From positions 45,927-109,926 of the forward strand of contig CAYPNM010000006.1 of assembly GCA_964412105.1 (NCBI GenBank): a DNA stretch of 64,000 nucleotides, given 5' to 3'. This stretch comes from JAKAGZ01 sp964412105. Its GTDB lineage: Bacteria; Bacteroidota; Ignavibacteria; Ignavibacteriales; Ignavibacteriaceae. A model generated the notes under the pieces. That model searched no databases. It was not told the origin of the DNA and was given only the letters and a program-made list of their open reading frames with translations. The position numbers were made by a program, and so were the translations under genes. Shown piece by piece: positions 35,890 through 45,476 of the stretch (the stretch's first letter is position 1; each line of letters starts with the position of its first letter).

Positions 35890-38800
35890 TGAATCGCACG
35901 CTAACAAGTTTAGATACTCCTTCTTCCTGCATAGTAACTCCATACAAGGTTTCTGCTGCCTCCATTGTCCGCTTATTATGTGTAACAACTATGAATTGGG
36001 TATCCTTGCTAAAATCTTTTATAATTTTTGTAAAACGATCTATGTTAGCGTCATCCAGAGGTGCATCAATTTCATCCAGAATACAGAACGGACTTGGTTT
36101 TACAAGGTAGATAGCAAAAAGCAGCGCAATAGCAGTTAATGTTTTTTCTCCACCTGATAAAAGTTCGATTGACGTTGGTCTTTTACCTTTTGGTTTAGCA
36201 ATAATCTCGATTTTTGCCTCTAATGGGTCTGCATTTTCTTCTATTTTTAAATCAGCTTCATCACCCGGATTAAATAATCCTCTGAAAACATTTATGAAAT
36301 TATTTCTTATTTTCTCAAAAGTTTCTGAGAACTGTGCCTGAGCGGTCGTATTAATTTCGTTAATTGTATTCACTATATCTTTCTCTGATTCGAGCAAATC
36401 ATTCCTTTGCTTGTTAAGGAATTCATACCTACCTTTCTCTTCTTCGTATTCGGAATATGCAAGCAAGTTTATCGGGCCAAGATTTTTTACCTGCTGTTTT
36501 AGTCTCTGAACTTCTTCGTCCCTCGTTTGAAAATCAAACGTTTCGAGGTCATCAAATGTTTTCTCTTCCAATGTGATTGAATAATTTTCTTTAATATGTT
36601 CATGCAGATTGCTAATTTTCATTCCGAGCTCGCTCAGCTTCATATCTGATGCATGAATTTCTTCAGATAATAATTCTCTTTCTTTTCTTATCTTATTTTG
36701 AATTGCTTCTTTTTCTGAAATTTCCAATTGAATAGACTTATATTTTTTATCTATTTCTGTTTCCTGCAGGGCGAGTGCATTTCTCTCCGCTGATAGCTGG
36801 TCAAATTCAATTTTCAATTCAGAAAGATTTTCCTGAACGGAGCCTATCTCTGTAGTTGCTAAATTAATATCCGCTTCTCTTTTTGAAATTGAGTTTTTAA
36901 GGTTCGCAATTGTTTCTTCAGCACGTTTTATCGCGTTTTCTGAATTTCTTTTCTCGCCATTTAATCTTTCAAGATCAAGATCCAGCTGATTTCTTTTCGC
37001 TACAGCCGAATTAAACTTTTGTTCAAATGAGTTATGTTCATTCTCCAATTGTTTTTGCTCGTTATCTGCTATTGCTTTCTTCTCTTTAAGAGTATTTAAA
37101 TTTTCTGAGGCTGCATTTCTTTCGTTGTCAATTTTATTCGATTCAGTAACCAGATCATTTATTTCAGATCTTGCTTTTTCAATTTCATCATTGGCTTTCT
37201 GCTTTTCATATTCAAACTGTGCAATTTGCTTTTCTACATTTGCAAGGTCATTTAATAACATTCTTTCGTTTTCCGAAAGAAGTTTTAGATCTATTTGGTT
37301 TATTTTGTTTTCAATTGCCTGAATATCTGTTTTTAATTTATAAACTTCTTCTTCGTGTTTTGGGAATTCATTTTTTAATTGTTCAAGCAATTGCAATCTG
37401 CCAAATAAGGACTCACTCAGTTTAGGTTCTGAACCACTTTCCACAACGCCTGAATTATCTATATAATCGCCATTTAATGTTGCAAAATTGAATTCACCAT
37501 ATTTTATACTCAGGTCATATGCTGTGTCAAGTGAATCTACTATCGCTGATTTACCAAGTATCAGGTCAAAATAACTCTTCCATTTTGATTCGGATTGGAT
37601 AAGATCTTTTGCCCAGCCTGTAAAACCAGATTCCTTCTGTAGTTTACCAGCCCTTCTTTTTGAAACAACTTCTTTAATTTTGTCAAGAAAGCCAGTACTT
37701 TTTTGTCTTAAAAGGGCAGGAACAAAAAATGAAGCCCTACCAGCCTCTTTTTCTTTTAAAAATTGAATTCCACTTTTAAGATCATCAATTGTTTCGACAA
37801 GTATATTGTTGATATTATTACTTAAGGCGGCTTCAATTGCAAGTCGGTATTCATTATTAGAGCTACCTATATTAGCAAGAAGAGTTTTATTACCCTTTGC
37901 CCACTCTGATGTTTCTACAAGTGTTTTAGCCCCTTTAGAAACGCCTTCCAAGTTATCAATAAGAGCCTGTATGAAATTTATTTTATCCTTTATTCCATTT
38001 ATAATTCCCCGGTCTTCAAGTTCCTTTGATCTTATTGTATTTAGGTCTTTTTCAAGGTCTTCCTTTTCTTTTTGCTTTTGCGAGTAAAGAGCCTCTGCTT
38101 CGGATAACTTTTTTGAGGTTTGGATTTTCTCTGTTCCTAAATCTTCTAAATAACCAACTGTTTTGGCTATGTTATTAGTTAATGCCTGAATTTTTTCGTT
38201 AAGCTTACTAATAGCCTCATTTTTTGTCTGCAGGTTTCTTTCAATATTTGCAAGATCATTTTCTTTATTAGTTAACTCTTTAAATTGTTCAAGAAGAGAA
38301 TCACCTTTTGATTTTAAAACATTTCGTCTCTCATCTAACTCAACTTTATCTTTTTCAACTTCCTCTTTAGAGGAGAGCAGTTCCATTTCTTTCTCAGAAA
38401 TTTTGTTTGTGAAATCTATTATTGAAACAGAACTTGTTTCTATAAAATTCTTTGCCTGCCTTAGTTGATTAGTTATTTCTTCAAGTTCCAGTTTGTATCT
38501 TTCTATGTTTGCCTGTAGTGATTTTTCTCTTTCTTCGCCAACGGAAATTAATTTTTGGGAATTATAAACCTTTGCTGTCTGAGCGGTTACCTCTTCGCGT
38601 TTATCTTTTAATTCTTTTTCTGTTTCTTCCAATCTCTGTTTTACAGCGGCTATTTCATCTTCAAGCTTTGCGATTTCCGATTCTAATGAAAGTTTTTTGC
38701 TGAAATTTTCATCCTTTGTAATTTTGAATTGCACTTTTTGTTTGTTAAATAATGCCAATTCCCGTTCGGAAAATTCTATTTCAAGCTCTCTTAACTGGGT

Positions 38801-39475
38801 TGATAACCTGTTGTATTTATCTGCTTTTTTTGCCTGCCGTTCCAAAGACCTCACTTTTTTCTCAACCTCTGCTACAATATCATTTACCCTAGTTAAATCG
38901 CTTCTTACATCATCTAGTTTTTTAAGAGCCAATCTTCTACGCAATTTGTATTTGTTTACTCCAGCAGCTTCTTCAAACATTACTCTTCTTTCTTCTGCTT
39001 TATTACTGAGGATAGTCTCAACCATTTTTAATTCTATAACAGAATAGGCATTTGCACCAATGCCGGTATCCATGAAAAGATTAGTAATGTCTTTGAGCCG
39101 GCAGAGATTTTTATTCAACAAGTACTCACTTTCACCGGAACGGAAAATTCTTCTTGTTATTACAACTTCAGAATATTCTGTGGGCAGAATTCCCTTTGTA
39201 TTTTCTATAGTGAGTGAAACTTCCGCCATACCCATAGGTTTTTTATCATTAGTTCCATTGAAAATAACGTTCTCCATTTTATCGCTTCTTAAAGCACTGC
39301 TACGCTGTTCACCAAGGCACCACCTGATAGCGTCAACTATATTTGTTTTTCCACAGCCGTTTGGCCCAACTATAGAAGTTACGCCCTGGTTGAAATTAAC
39401 AACCGTCTTTTGTGAAAAAGATTTAAAGCCTAATATTTCCAGTTTTGATAAATACAATTTGCAGCTATGCTCCAA
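35861..39475 (-). CDS. smc: chromosome segregation ATPase SMC
   Basis: A 1204-residue SMC. Walker A GPNGCGKT at residues 37-44, two long coiled-coil arms, a hinge at about 510-680 (with GAKTLVETSEWAKGN and GFTGWAKDLIQ), and at the C-terminus the ABC signature LLSGGEKTLTAIALLFA with Walker B FCILDEIDAPLDDAN. Length is normal. It should act with ScpAB in condensing and separating chromosomes. The gene overlaps the end of the GH2-like gene by 11 bp. Its own 3' end overlaps the start of the T9SS protein, so the three genes are tightly packed. Confidence 0.97.
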   Translation of the reverse strand: MEHSCKLYLSKLEILGFKSFSQKTVVNFNQGVTSIVGPNGCGKTNIVDAIRWCLGEQRSSALRSDKMENVIFNGTNDKKPMGMAEVSLTIENTKGILPTEYSEVVITRRIFRSGESEYLLNKNLCRLKDITNLFMDTGIGANAYSVIELKMVETILSNKAEERRVMFEEAAGVNKYKLRRRLALKKLDDVRSDLTRVNDIVAEVEKKVRSLERQAKKADKYNRLSTQLRELEIEFSERELALFNKQKVQFKITKDENFSKKLSLESEIAKLEDEIAAVKQRLEETEKELKDKREEVTAQTAKVYNSQKLISVGEEREKSLQANIERYKLELEEITNQLRQAKNFIETSSVSIIDFTNKISEKEMELLSSKEEVEKDKVELDERRNVLKSKGDSLLEQFKELTNKENDLANIERNLQTKNEAISKLNEKIQALTNNIAKTVGYLEDLGTEKIQTSKKLSEAEALYSQKQKEKEDLEKDLNTIRSKELEDRGIINGIKDKINFIQALIDNLEGVSKGAKTLVETSEWAKGNKTLLANIGSSNNEYRLAIEAALSNNINNILVETIDDLKSGIQFLKEKEAGRASFFVPALLRQKSTGFLDKIKEVVSKRRAGKLQKESGFTGWAKDLIQSESKWKSYFDLILGKSAIVDSLDTAYDLSIKYGEFNFATLNGDYIDNSGVVESGSEPKLSESLFGRLQLLEQLKNEFPKHEEEVYKLKTDIQAIENKINQIDLKLLSENERMLLNDLANVEKQIAQFEYEKQKANDEIEKARSEINDLVTESNKIDNERNAASENLNTLKEKKAIADNEQKQLENEHNSFEQKFNSAVAKRNQLDLDLERLNGEKRNSENAIKRAEETIANLKNSISKREADINLATTEIGSVQENLSELKIEFDQLSAERNALALQETEIDKKYKSIQLEISEKEAIQNKIRKERELLSEEIHASDMKLSELGMKISNLHEHIKENYSITLEEKTFDDLETFDFQTRDEEVQRLKQQVKNLGPINLLAYSEYEEEKGRYEFLNKQRNDLLESEKDIVNTINEINTTAQAQFSETFEKIRNNFINVFRGLFNPGDEADLKIEENADPLEAKIEIIAKPKGKRPTSIELLSGGEKTLTAIALLFAIYLVKPSPFCILDEIDAPLDDANIDRFTKIIKDFSKDTQFIVVTHNKRTMEAAETLYGVTMQEEGVSKLVSVRFNEDFDFVSQ

Positions 39476-42059
39476 GATTAATTTGTTTTATAGCTGTCTG
39501 AACGTAGTAAATTACCATATCATTAATCTGGAAGTAAAATAATAAACCACCCAAGATTAAAAGTATGATAAGGATGCTATAAAAATAAACGCTTCCTGCA
39601 TTCACATCAAAGATTACATAAATCCCTTTAATAAGTCTGTATAAAATCCAGACTTTAAATACTATGATTCCCCAATAGATATAAATATTTGCAATTTCAG
39701 CATTAAGTATTCTATAAAGAATTATTCCTACAGGTATAAGCAGTACGAGTGGGATAAATGCCCAAACGACGCTATAAAAAACACTTGATAAATAAACACG
39801 CGTTTTAACAAAAAAGGATGCGGCCTTAATCAGAATTGTCAGGAAAGCTATTATTGCCATGAATATCAATGTTAACCACAATAGTGAAGCAACTGGATGC
39901 CAAGCAAAGTAGCTTATATATTTTATCAGTGAATGGCTTCCAAAAGCAAGCACTATTCTTTCAATGGCAACATCTTGTCTAATATATGATAACAAATTGG
40001 CTGTAATTAAGGCTCCCACTGCAGCAATAATAATTGCAAGCATTACCGATTGATAGCTGGAAATAATTCTTTGATCCCTGACATCTGAGAAGAAGTTATA
40101 AGGTCTTAGTAAAGCACGCGTCGCATCTTCCCTGAATTTCTTGCCTGAGTTTACCAGCACACCCATCAGCACAGCAAGCAAGAGACCGAATAAAATAAAC
40201 GAAATTGGTGCGTTGTCTTTTCTAGTACCGATTGGGATTGTTACTTTTTCATTGTTATGAAGTTTTGAATAAAGTACTTTATAAGCAAGTCGGTCGGTAC
40301 TTCGGTTTTCGTCACAAATACCTATCCTATAAAGGTTATTACTTTGGTAACCTGCTATTATTGAAGCATACTCTCCTCTATAATCAAACATTGAATTAAT
40401 GAAAAACCCAGAGAGCTTATTGCTATTAGCATAATCCAGCAGGTCTTCATAATATTTTGCCTGTGCTTCAAAAGAACCCGGATTCAAATAGCCGTCACTG
40501 TTCCCAGAATTTACAAGATAGGTAGCCTCGCTAATGAAAACTTTTCCTTTACCTAAATTTTCTTGTAATAATTTTAAGCCTTCAGATTCACTTTTTACTG
40601 ATTTATTTAAAAGTTCAGTCCCATAAAAGTCCAGGTTTTCTATTTCAGGAATTTTTAATCCAATGAAAGAAGCATATATCAGTGAATTAGTTCTCTTTTT
40701 TGCAAACTCTGATATATTCTTAAGGTAAGAAATTTGATCATCTGAGTCTGTTAAGTAAGATCCACCCAGTCCTATTCCTGCTATCGAATAAGCGCTATAG
40801 GCGTTTATAAAATTTGAGAGATAGTTTTTACTTCTTAAAACAAAATCAGGATCAACGGCTAGTTTTTCAGGTAAACCGTTAAGAGGAATTTCTATAAAGG
40901 CAAGAAGCCCGTATTTTTCACAAAGATATAAATAATATGGATGAGGAATTGATTTAGCAAACCTTACAGAGTTAAAACCGAGTTCTTTTATCGTTTTTAT
41001 ATCTTTTTCCATATCGTTATATGAAAAAAGGTCACCGTAGCTATGATTAGAGGGAATGTATGTAACACCGCTCAGGGTAAAATCCTCGCCGTTTAATTTC
41101 AGGCTTTCTTTATCGGTCCTTAATGTATATACAGCAAATTTTCTTTCAACGACATCAATCAAAGTTTTGTCTTTCCATAACTCCAATCTAAGAGTATAAA
41201 GTCTCGGCATATCAGGACTCCACATTACCGGATAAGCTAATTCGACATTCTGATTAATATGAATTTTCTTATTCCTTCTTAATGAAAAGGAAAAATCAGC
41301 GGGGCTTTGATTAGTTAAGCCGTCCGGAGAACTGACTTTCGATTTTACTCTCAGGTTATTGATTGTAGATAAAGTGTCAGTTGGAGTGTGAAATTCCTGA
41401 TTAGAAACTTCTGCAAGAATTAAGACATTTACTTTTCCTGTTTTTGGATTAACGGAATCACTAGTTGAGAAATTTATGAATGAAATGTTGGGTCTTGATT
41501 TAATAAATACATCTCTAAAGATCCCGCCAAAATCTTTTGGGAAAAGGAATCGCTGTTTTAATGGAATTGTGTTTTCTGAATCGAGTTTATATTTTACTTT
41601 TACTGAAAGAATATTATCCCTGTCTGTATGCAGGATATCTCTCGGTAAATCGAAAGCAAAAGGGTACTCTCCTCCTGTATGAGTATAAATGATTTTTCCA
41701 TTAATTGATATATCTGCGGAATAGTTAACTCCTAAAAATACCAGGCTAAGCTGATGGCCTTCTAAATCGAATTGGGATAATGAAAAATTTCTTTCAAAAA
41801 CCAGTTCTCCATTTCCCTCAAAAACTGATGGAATGTTTACAGTAATTTTTTTTTTATCAGGATCGTTGGCTTTATATACCTGCCAGGCGCCATTTAGTGG
41901 AATTATTTTTCTATACTGATTAGTTTCGAAAAATGAGCTGTCAGCTATATTCATTTTATAGCCCGGAAGTTCGTGGAAAACTATCTGCGCTTGTGGAGAT
42001 ATTGTTAGGATGATTAATATTATAAGTGTTAATAGGCTAAATTTTCTGGGAAAGATCAT
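39465..42059 (-). CDS. membrane-anchored GH2-like protein, acid/base residue missing
   Basis: An 864-residue protein. Signal peptide to about residue 25, then a GH2 sugar-binding beta-sandwich (about 40-190), an immunoglobulin-like domain and a GH2-type TIM barrel (about 310-600). The C-terminal ~230 residues have about six membrane helices, Yip1-like in look. In GH2 enzymes the acid/base Glu follows SLGN. The matching stretch here, SIAGIGLGGSYL, has Gly-Ser in place of Asn-Glu. The nucleophile-like Glu in GKVFISEATYL remains. So it may bind sugars or use another mechanism rather than act as a standard beta-glycosidase. It precedes smc. Confidence 0.8.
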   Translation of the reverse strand: MIFPRKFSLLTLIILIILTISPQAQIVFHELPGYKMNIADSSFFETNQYRKIIPLNGAWQVYKANDPDKKKITVNIPSVFEGNGELVFERNFSLSQFDLEGHQLSLVFLGVNYSADISINGKIIYTHTGGEYPFAFDLPRDILHTDRDNILSVKVKYKLDSENTIPLKQRFLFPKDFGGIFRDVFIKSRPNISFINFSTSDSVNPKTGKVNVLILAEVSNQEFHTPTDTLSTINNLRVKSKVSSPDGLTNQSPADFSFSLRRNKKIHINQNVELAYPVMWSPDMPRLYTLRLELWKDKTLIDVVERKFAVYTLRTDKESLKLNGEDFTLSGVTYIPSNHSYGDLFSYNDMEKDIKTIKELGFNSVRFAKSIPHPYYLYLCEKYGLLAFIEIPLNGLPEKLAVDPDFVLRSKNYLSNFINAYSAYSIAGIGLGGSYLTDSDDQISYLKNISEFAKKRTNSLIYASFIGLKIPEIENLDFYGTELLNKSVKSESEGLKLLQENLGKGKVFISEATYLVNSGNSDGYLNPGSFEAQAKYYEDLLDYANSNKLSGFFINSMFDYRGEYASIIAGYQSNNLYRIGICDENRSTDRLAYKVLYSKLHNNEKVTIPIGTRKDNAPISFILFGLLLAVLMGVLVNSGKKFREDATRALLRPYNFFSDVRDQRIISSYQSVMLAIIIAAVGALITANLLSYIRQDVAIERIVLAFGSHSLIKYISYFAWHPVASLLWLTLIFMAIIAFLTILIKAASFFVKTRVYLSSVFYSVVWAFIPLVLLIPVGIILYRILNAEIANIYIYWGIIVFKVWILYRLIKGIYVIFDVNAGSVYFYSILIILLILGGLLFYFQINDMVIYYVQTAIKQINLGA

Positions 42060-42197
42060 CCGAAATTTGTGTCCTCATTGGTAGAAATTAAGCCGATAAA
42101 TATACTAAAGAAAGGAGGCGAAATCAATGGAAATTTTGGGCATTATGGAGCTGAACTGCTAAACTTTTGATCCTGTAACTTATTTAATTAAATATAA

Positions 42198-42953
42198 TTA
42201 AGCTGATTTTATTATTTTTAAGAAGGAATCTGCTTCAAGGCAGGCACCGCCAACCAGAGCCCCATCAATATCACTTTGAGACAGTAATTCAGCGGCATTA
42301 TCAGGTTTAACGCTGCCACCGTATTGGATAATTAATTTCTCTGCCGTATCATCACCGAAAATGTTATTAATCAATTGCCTAACATAGACGTGCACTTCCT
42401 GAGCCTGTTGGGGGGTAGCTGTAACACCTGTGCCGATTGCCCAAACCGGCTCATAAGCTATAATAATTTTTTCCATCTCGCCTGTTGAAACGTGCTGAAG
42501 ACCATCAGTTACCTGTCGTTTTATTACATCGTTCATTGTACCACTTTCTCTTTGCTGAAGTGTTTCGCCTATACAGAAGATTGGCCTAAGTCCTGAACCA
42601 AGAGCTTTTTTAATTTTCTTATTTATCATTTCATCAGATTCACTAAAGATAGCCCTTCTTTCGGAGTGGCCAAGAATAACGTATTCACATCCCACGCTCT
42701 TTAGCATTGCAGCTGATACTTCGCCTGTGAAGGCTCCTTTGTCTTCATAGTGCATATTCTGTGCACCAAGTTTTACTTTTGTATTTTTTACCAAACCGGC
42801 AGCTTCACTGAGAGAGGTGAAGGGAGGACAGATAATAATATCACAATTAACATCTTCTTTTCTTAGTTCGTTAATTAATTTTGAAATCAGGTTTTGAGAT
42901 TCGCTGAGATCTTTATGCATTTTCCAATTGCCGGCGATAACTTTTCTGCGCAT
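42198..42953 (-). CDS. tpiA: triosephosphate isomerase
   Basis: A 251-residue TIM-barrel enzyme interconverting dihydroxyacetone phosphate and glyceraldehyde 3-phosphate. All key residues are present: the N-terminal GNWKMHKD (Asn/Lys), catalytic His in ILGHSERRAIF, and catalytic Glu in IIAYEPVWAIGTGVTATP. The end (QYGGSVKPDNAAELL, GALVGGACL) is standard. It is a single gene on the minus strand with an intergenic gap on each side. Confidence 0.97.
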   Translation of the reverse strand: MRRKVIAGNWKMHKDLSESQNLISKLINELRKEDVNCDIIICPPFTSLSEAAGLVKNTKVKLGAQNMHYEDKGAFTGEVSAAMLKSVGCEYVILGHSERRAIFSESDEMINKKIKKALGSGLRPIFCIGETLQQRESGTMNDVIKRQVTDGLQHVSTGEMEKIIIAYEPVWAIGTGVTATPQQAQEVHVYVRQLINNIFGDDTAEKLIIQYGGSVKPDNAAELLSQSDIDGALVGGACLEADSFLKIIKSA

Positions 42954-43102
42954 TGTTATTTCTCCGAAAGATAGTTAAATGTAATAATGAAATTTACTAA
43001 ATGAGTTTCATTGCTACAATTTCTATATATATAAAAATAATTTGCCCTTCATTCTGTTTATAGCGATTATTAATATTGGATTAATATTCATGATCTTGTA
43101 GA

Positions 43103-44254
43103 ATGAAAAAGATTCCTCGTCAGGTAAAAATACTCGGACTAATCAGCTTATTCACCGATATGGCAAGCGAAATGCTATACCCAATTACACCGATATTTTT
43201 AACTGCTGTGCTCGGTTCATCGATGGCAGTAGTTGGATTAATTGAGGGACTGGCTGAAGTTACAGCAGGATTTTTTAAGGGTTATTTCGGAAAATTATCT
43301 GACAAACTTGGGCGACGGTCAATATTTGTAAGAATTGGATATAGTCTTTCTGCACTTACCAAACCACTGCCGGGAATTTTTCCTCATATATCAACTGTGC
43401 TATTTGCCAGAGTTACGGATAGAGTAGGCAAGGGAATCAGAACTGCTCCGCGCGATGCTTTGCTGGCAAGTTATTCTGAAAATAATTCTGGGGCTATATT
43501 CGGGTTTCATCGTGGAATGGATACGCTAGGAGCGGCGCTTGGGCCAGTTTGCGCTTTAATACTTCTTCATTTTTATCCAGAAAATTACATCTTAATTTTT
43601 CTTGTGGCCTTTATTCCTTCATTTGTAGCAGTTGCTTTTACTATCCCAGTCAAAGATAGACCATTGGAGATTAAAGCAAATGAGAAAAGGGATTATAAAT
43701 CCTTCTGGTCATCTGCATCGCCACAGTATAAAAACCTAATTTTTCTCTTTACAATTTTTTCCCTAGTGAATAGTAGTGATGTTTTCCTGATTCTCAAATC
43801 AAAGAATATTGCCGGCTCTGCAACTCAGGCAATCTTGGGATATATATTTTATAATTTGATTTATGCTTCAGCATCATATCCGATTGGAAGGATTTCTGAT
43901 AAATTCGGCAAGAGAAATATTTTTATAATCGGACTTTTAATTTTTTCATTGGTTTATTTCGGATTTGCTACAACATCACATGAAATTATCATCTGGCTTT
44001 TATTTGCACTTTATGGAATTTATGCTGCTGCTACTGAAGGTATTGCAAAAGCGTGGGTATCTGATTTAATCCCTGATCAAAGAAGAGGAACAGCTATTGG
44101 TTTGCTGACAATGATTTCAAGCTTTGCAATTATGGCGGGATCCATGATAACAGGAATACTCTGGGATCAATTCGGTTCGCAAGTTCCATTCTTTCTTTCT
44201 TCCGGTATAAGTCTTATTATAGTAATACTATTCTTTATCTTTAAAACCCAGTAG
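43103..44254 (+). CDS. MFS transporter, substrate unknown
   Basis: A 383-residue Major Facilitator with about 12 helices. The loop 2-3 motif is GKLSDKLGRRSIFV, followed by RVTDRVGKGIRTAPRDALL. The second-half repeat has IGRISDKFGKRNIF. The N-terminal KILGLISLFTDMASEMLYPI with KGIRTAPRDAL is typical of a broad group annotated as drug or general efflux MFS. Substrate cannot be told. It is the first plus-strand gene after tpiA and is followed by queC after a gap, so it may be its own unit. Confidence 0.88.
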   Translation: MKKIPRQVKILGLISLFTDMASEMLYPITPIFLTAVLGSSMAVVGLIEGLAEVTAGFFKGYFGKLSDKLGRRSIFVRIGYSLSALTKPLPGIFPHISTVLFARVTDRVGKGIRTAPRDALLASYSENNSGAIFGFHRGMDTLGAALGPVCALILLHFYPENYILIFLVAFIPSFVAVAFTIPVKDRPLEIKANEKRDYKSFWSSASPQYKNLIFLFTIFSLVNSSDVFLILKSKNIAGSATQAILGYIFYNLIYASASYPIGRISDKFGKRNIFIIGLLIFSLVYFGFATTSHEIIIWLLFALYGIYAAATEGIAKAWVSDLIPDQRRGTAIGLLTMISSFAIMAGSMITGILWDQFGSQVPFFLSSGISLIIVILFFIFKTQ

Positions 44255-44368
44255 ATTCTTGCCTATAATAAGCAATAAAATAAGCACTTATAGTCATTAT
44301 TGCCTTTTCAGTGGCTTCATTGTGAAGAGCGATTTTGTTATTTTAATGTTTTATCTTCGGACAATGAA

Positions 44369-45067
44369 ATGGGCATAAAAAAGGAAATAGCTGTTATTGC
44401 TGTTAGTGGTGGAATGGATAGCTGTGTAACGGCTGCGATTGCAAATGAAAAATTTGAACTTGCTTTTGCTCATATAAATTACGGGCAAAGGACAGAAAAG
44501 AGAGAATTAAAATCCTTTAATAAAATTGCTGATTTTTATAAAGTAAAAAATAGACTGATAATTGATTTTACTCATTTATCAGCAATTGGTGGTTCATCAT
44601 TAACAGATAAAAATATTAAAGTAACGAAAGCCGACCTGACCAGTAAAGAGATACCTTCTTCATATGTCCCATTCAGGAATGCGAATATTCTTTCCGCCTG
44701 CGCAAGCTGGGCAGAGGTTTTAAACGCCTCAAAAATTTTTATAGGAGCAGTATATGAAGATTCATCCGGCTACCCGGATTGCCGGCCAGTTTTTTTTTCT
44801 GCTTTTGAAAAAATGATACAGGAAGGGACCAGACCCGGTACAAAAATCAAAATTGAAACCCCTATAATTAATCTTTCAAAAGCTGAGATTGTTAAAAAAG
44901 GAATTGAACTTAATGCGCCACTTGAATTGACATGGTCGTGTTATCAAAATGAAGATGAAGCTTGCGGAGAATGCGATAGTTGTGCATTACGTTTAAGAGC
45001 GTTTCAAGAAGCAGGGATTGAAGATCCTATACCTTATAAAATGAGGCCAGTTTATAAGTACAAATAA
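44369..45067 (+). CDS. queC: 7-cyano-7-deazaguanine synthase
   Basis: QueC converts 7-carboxy-7-deazaguanine to preQ0 using ATP and ammonia. The frame is open from a TTG at 44300, but homologous sequence begins at the ATG at 44369 (MGIKKEIAVIAVSGGMDSC), which I use. The PP-loop SGGMDS is near residue 12. The zinc-site cysteines lie in CYQNEDEACGECDSCALR near the C-terminus. Length about 232 residues is normal. queF follows after 31 bp, so two consecutive steps of preQ1 formation sit together. Confidence 0.94.
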   Translation: MGIKKEIAVIAVSGGMDSCVTAAIANEKFELAFAHINYGQRTEKRELKSFNKIADFYKVKNRLIIDFTHLSAIGGSSLTDKNIKVTKADLTSKEIPSSYVPFRNANILSACASWAEVLNASKIFIGAVYEDSSGYPDCRPVFFSAFEKMIQEGTRPGTKIKIETPIINLSKAEIVKKGIELNAPLELTWSCYQNEDEACGECDSCALRLRAFQEAGIEDPIPYKMRPVYKYK

Positions 45068-45098
45068 TTCTAAATTCTAAATTTAGACTGAGGTTATA

Positions 45099-45455
45099 GT
45101 GAACGAAAAAATAAAATTGCTAGAAGTGTTTGATAATGCATATCCCAACAGAGACTATTTGGTCATTCACGAATTCCCCGAATTTACATCTGTCTGCCCC
45201 AAAACGGGGCAGCCGGATTTTGCAAAGCTCACTATAAAATATATTCCTGATAAATTATGCATTGAACTTAAATCTTTAAAATTCTATTTGAATTCTTACA
45301 GGAATGATGGAATCTATTTTGAAAGTGTAACAAATAAGATTCTTGACGATCTGGTAGAAGCTTGTCATCCACGACACATGGCAATTAAAGCAGAATTTAA
45401 TGTAAGAGGGGGAATTGGTTCAACAGTAGAGGTTGAATATAAGGGCAAAAATTAA
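45099..45455 (+). CDS. queF: NADPH-dependent 7-cyano-7-deazaguanine reductase
   Basis: A 118-residue QueF of the short (type I) form, which reduces the preQ0 nitrile to preQ1. The catalytic Cys33 lies in FTSVCPKTGQPDF, with the partner Asp40. The substrate-binding stretch is ELKSLKFYLNSYRNDGIYFE. The start is GTG at 45099, supported by GAGG at 45090-45093. It directly follows queC. queA lies on the other strand far to the left. tgt, queD and queE are not in the window. Confidence 0.95.
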   Translation: MNEKIKLLEVFDNAYPNRDYLVIHEFPEFTSVCPKTGQPDFAKLTIKYIPDKLCIELKSLKFYLNSYRNDGIYFESVTNKILDDLVEACHPRHMAIKAEFNVRGGIGSTVEVEYKGKN

Positions 45456-45476
45456 TTAAAAAGACAACATAAAATT

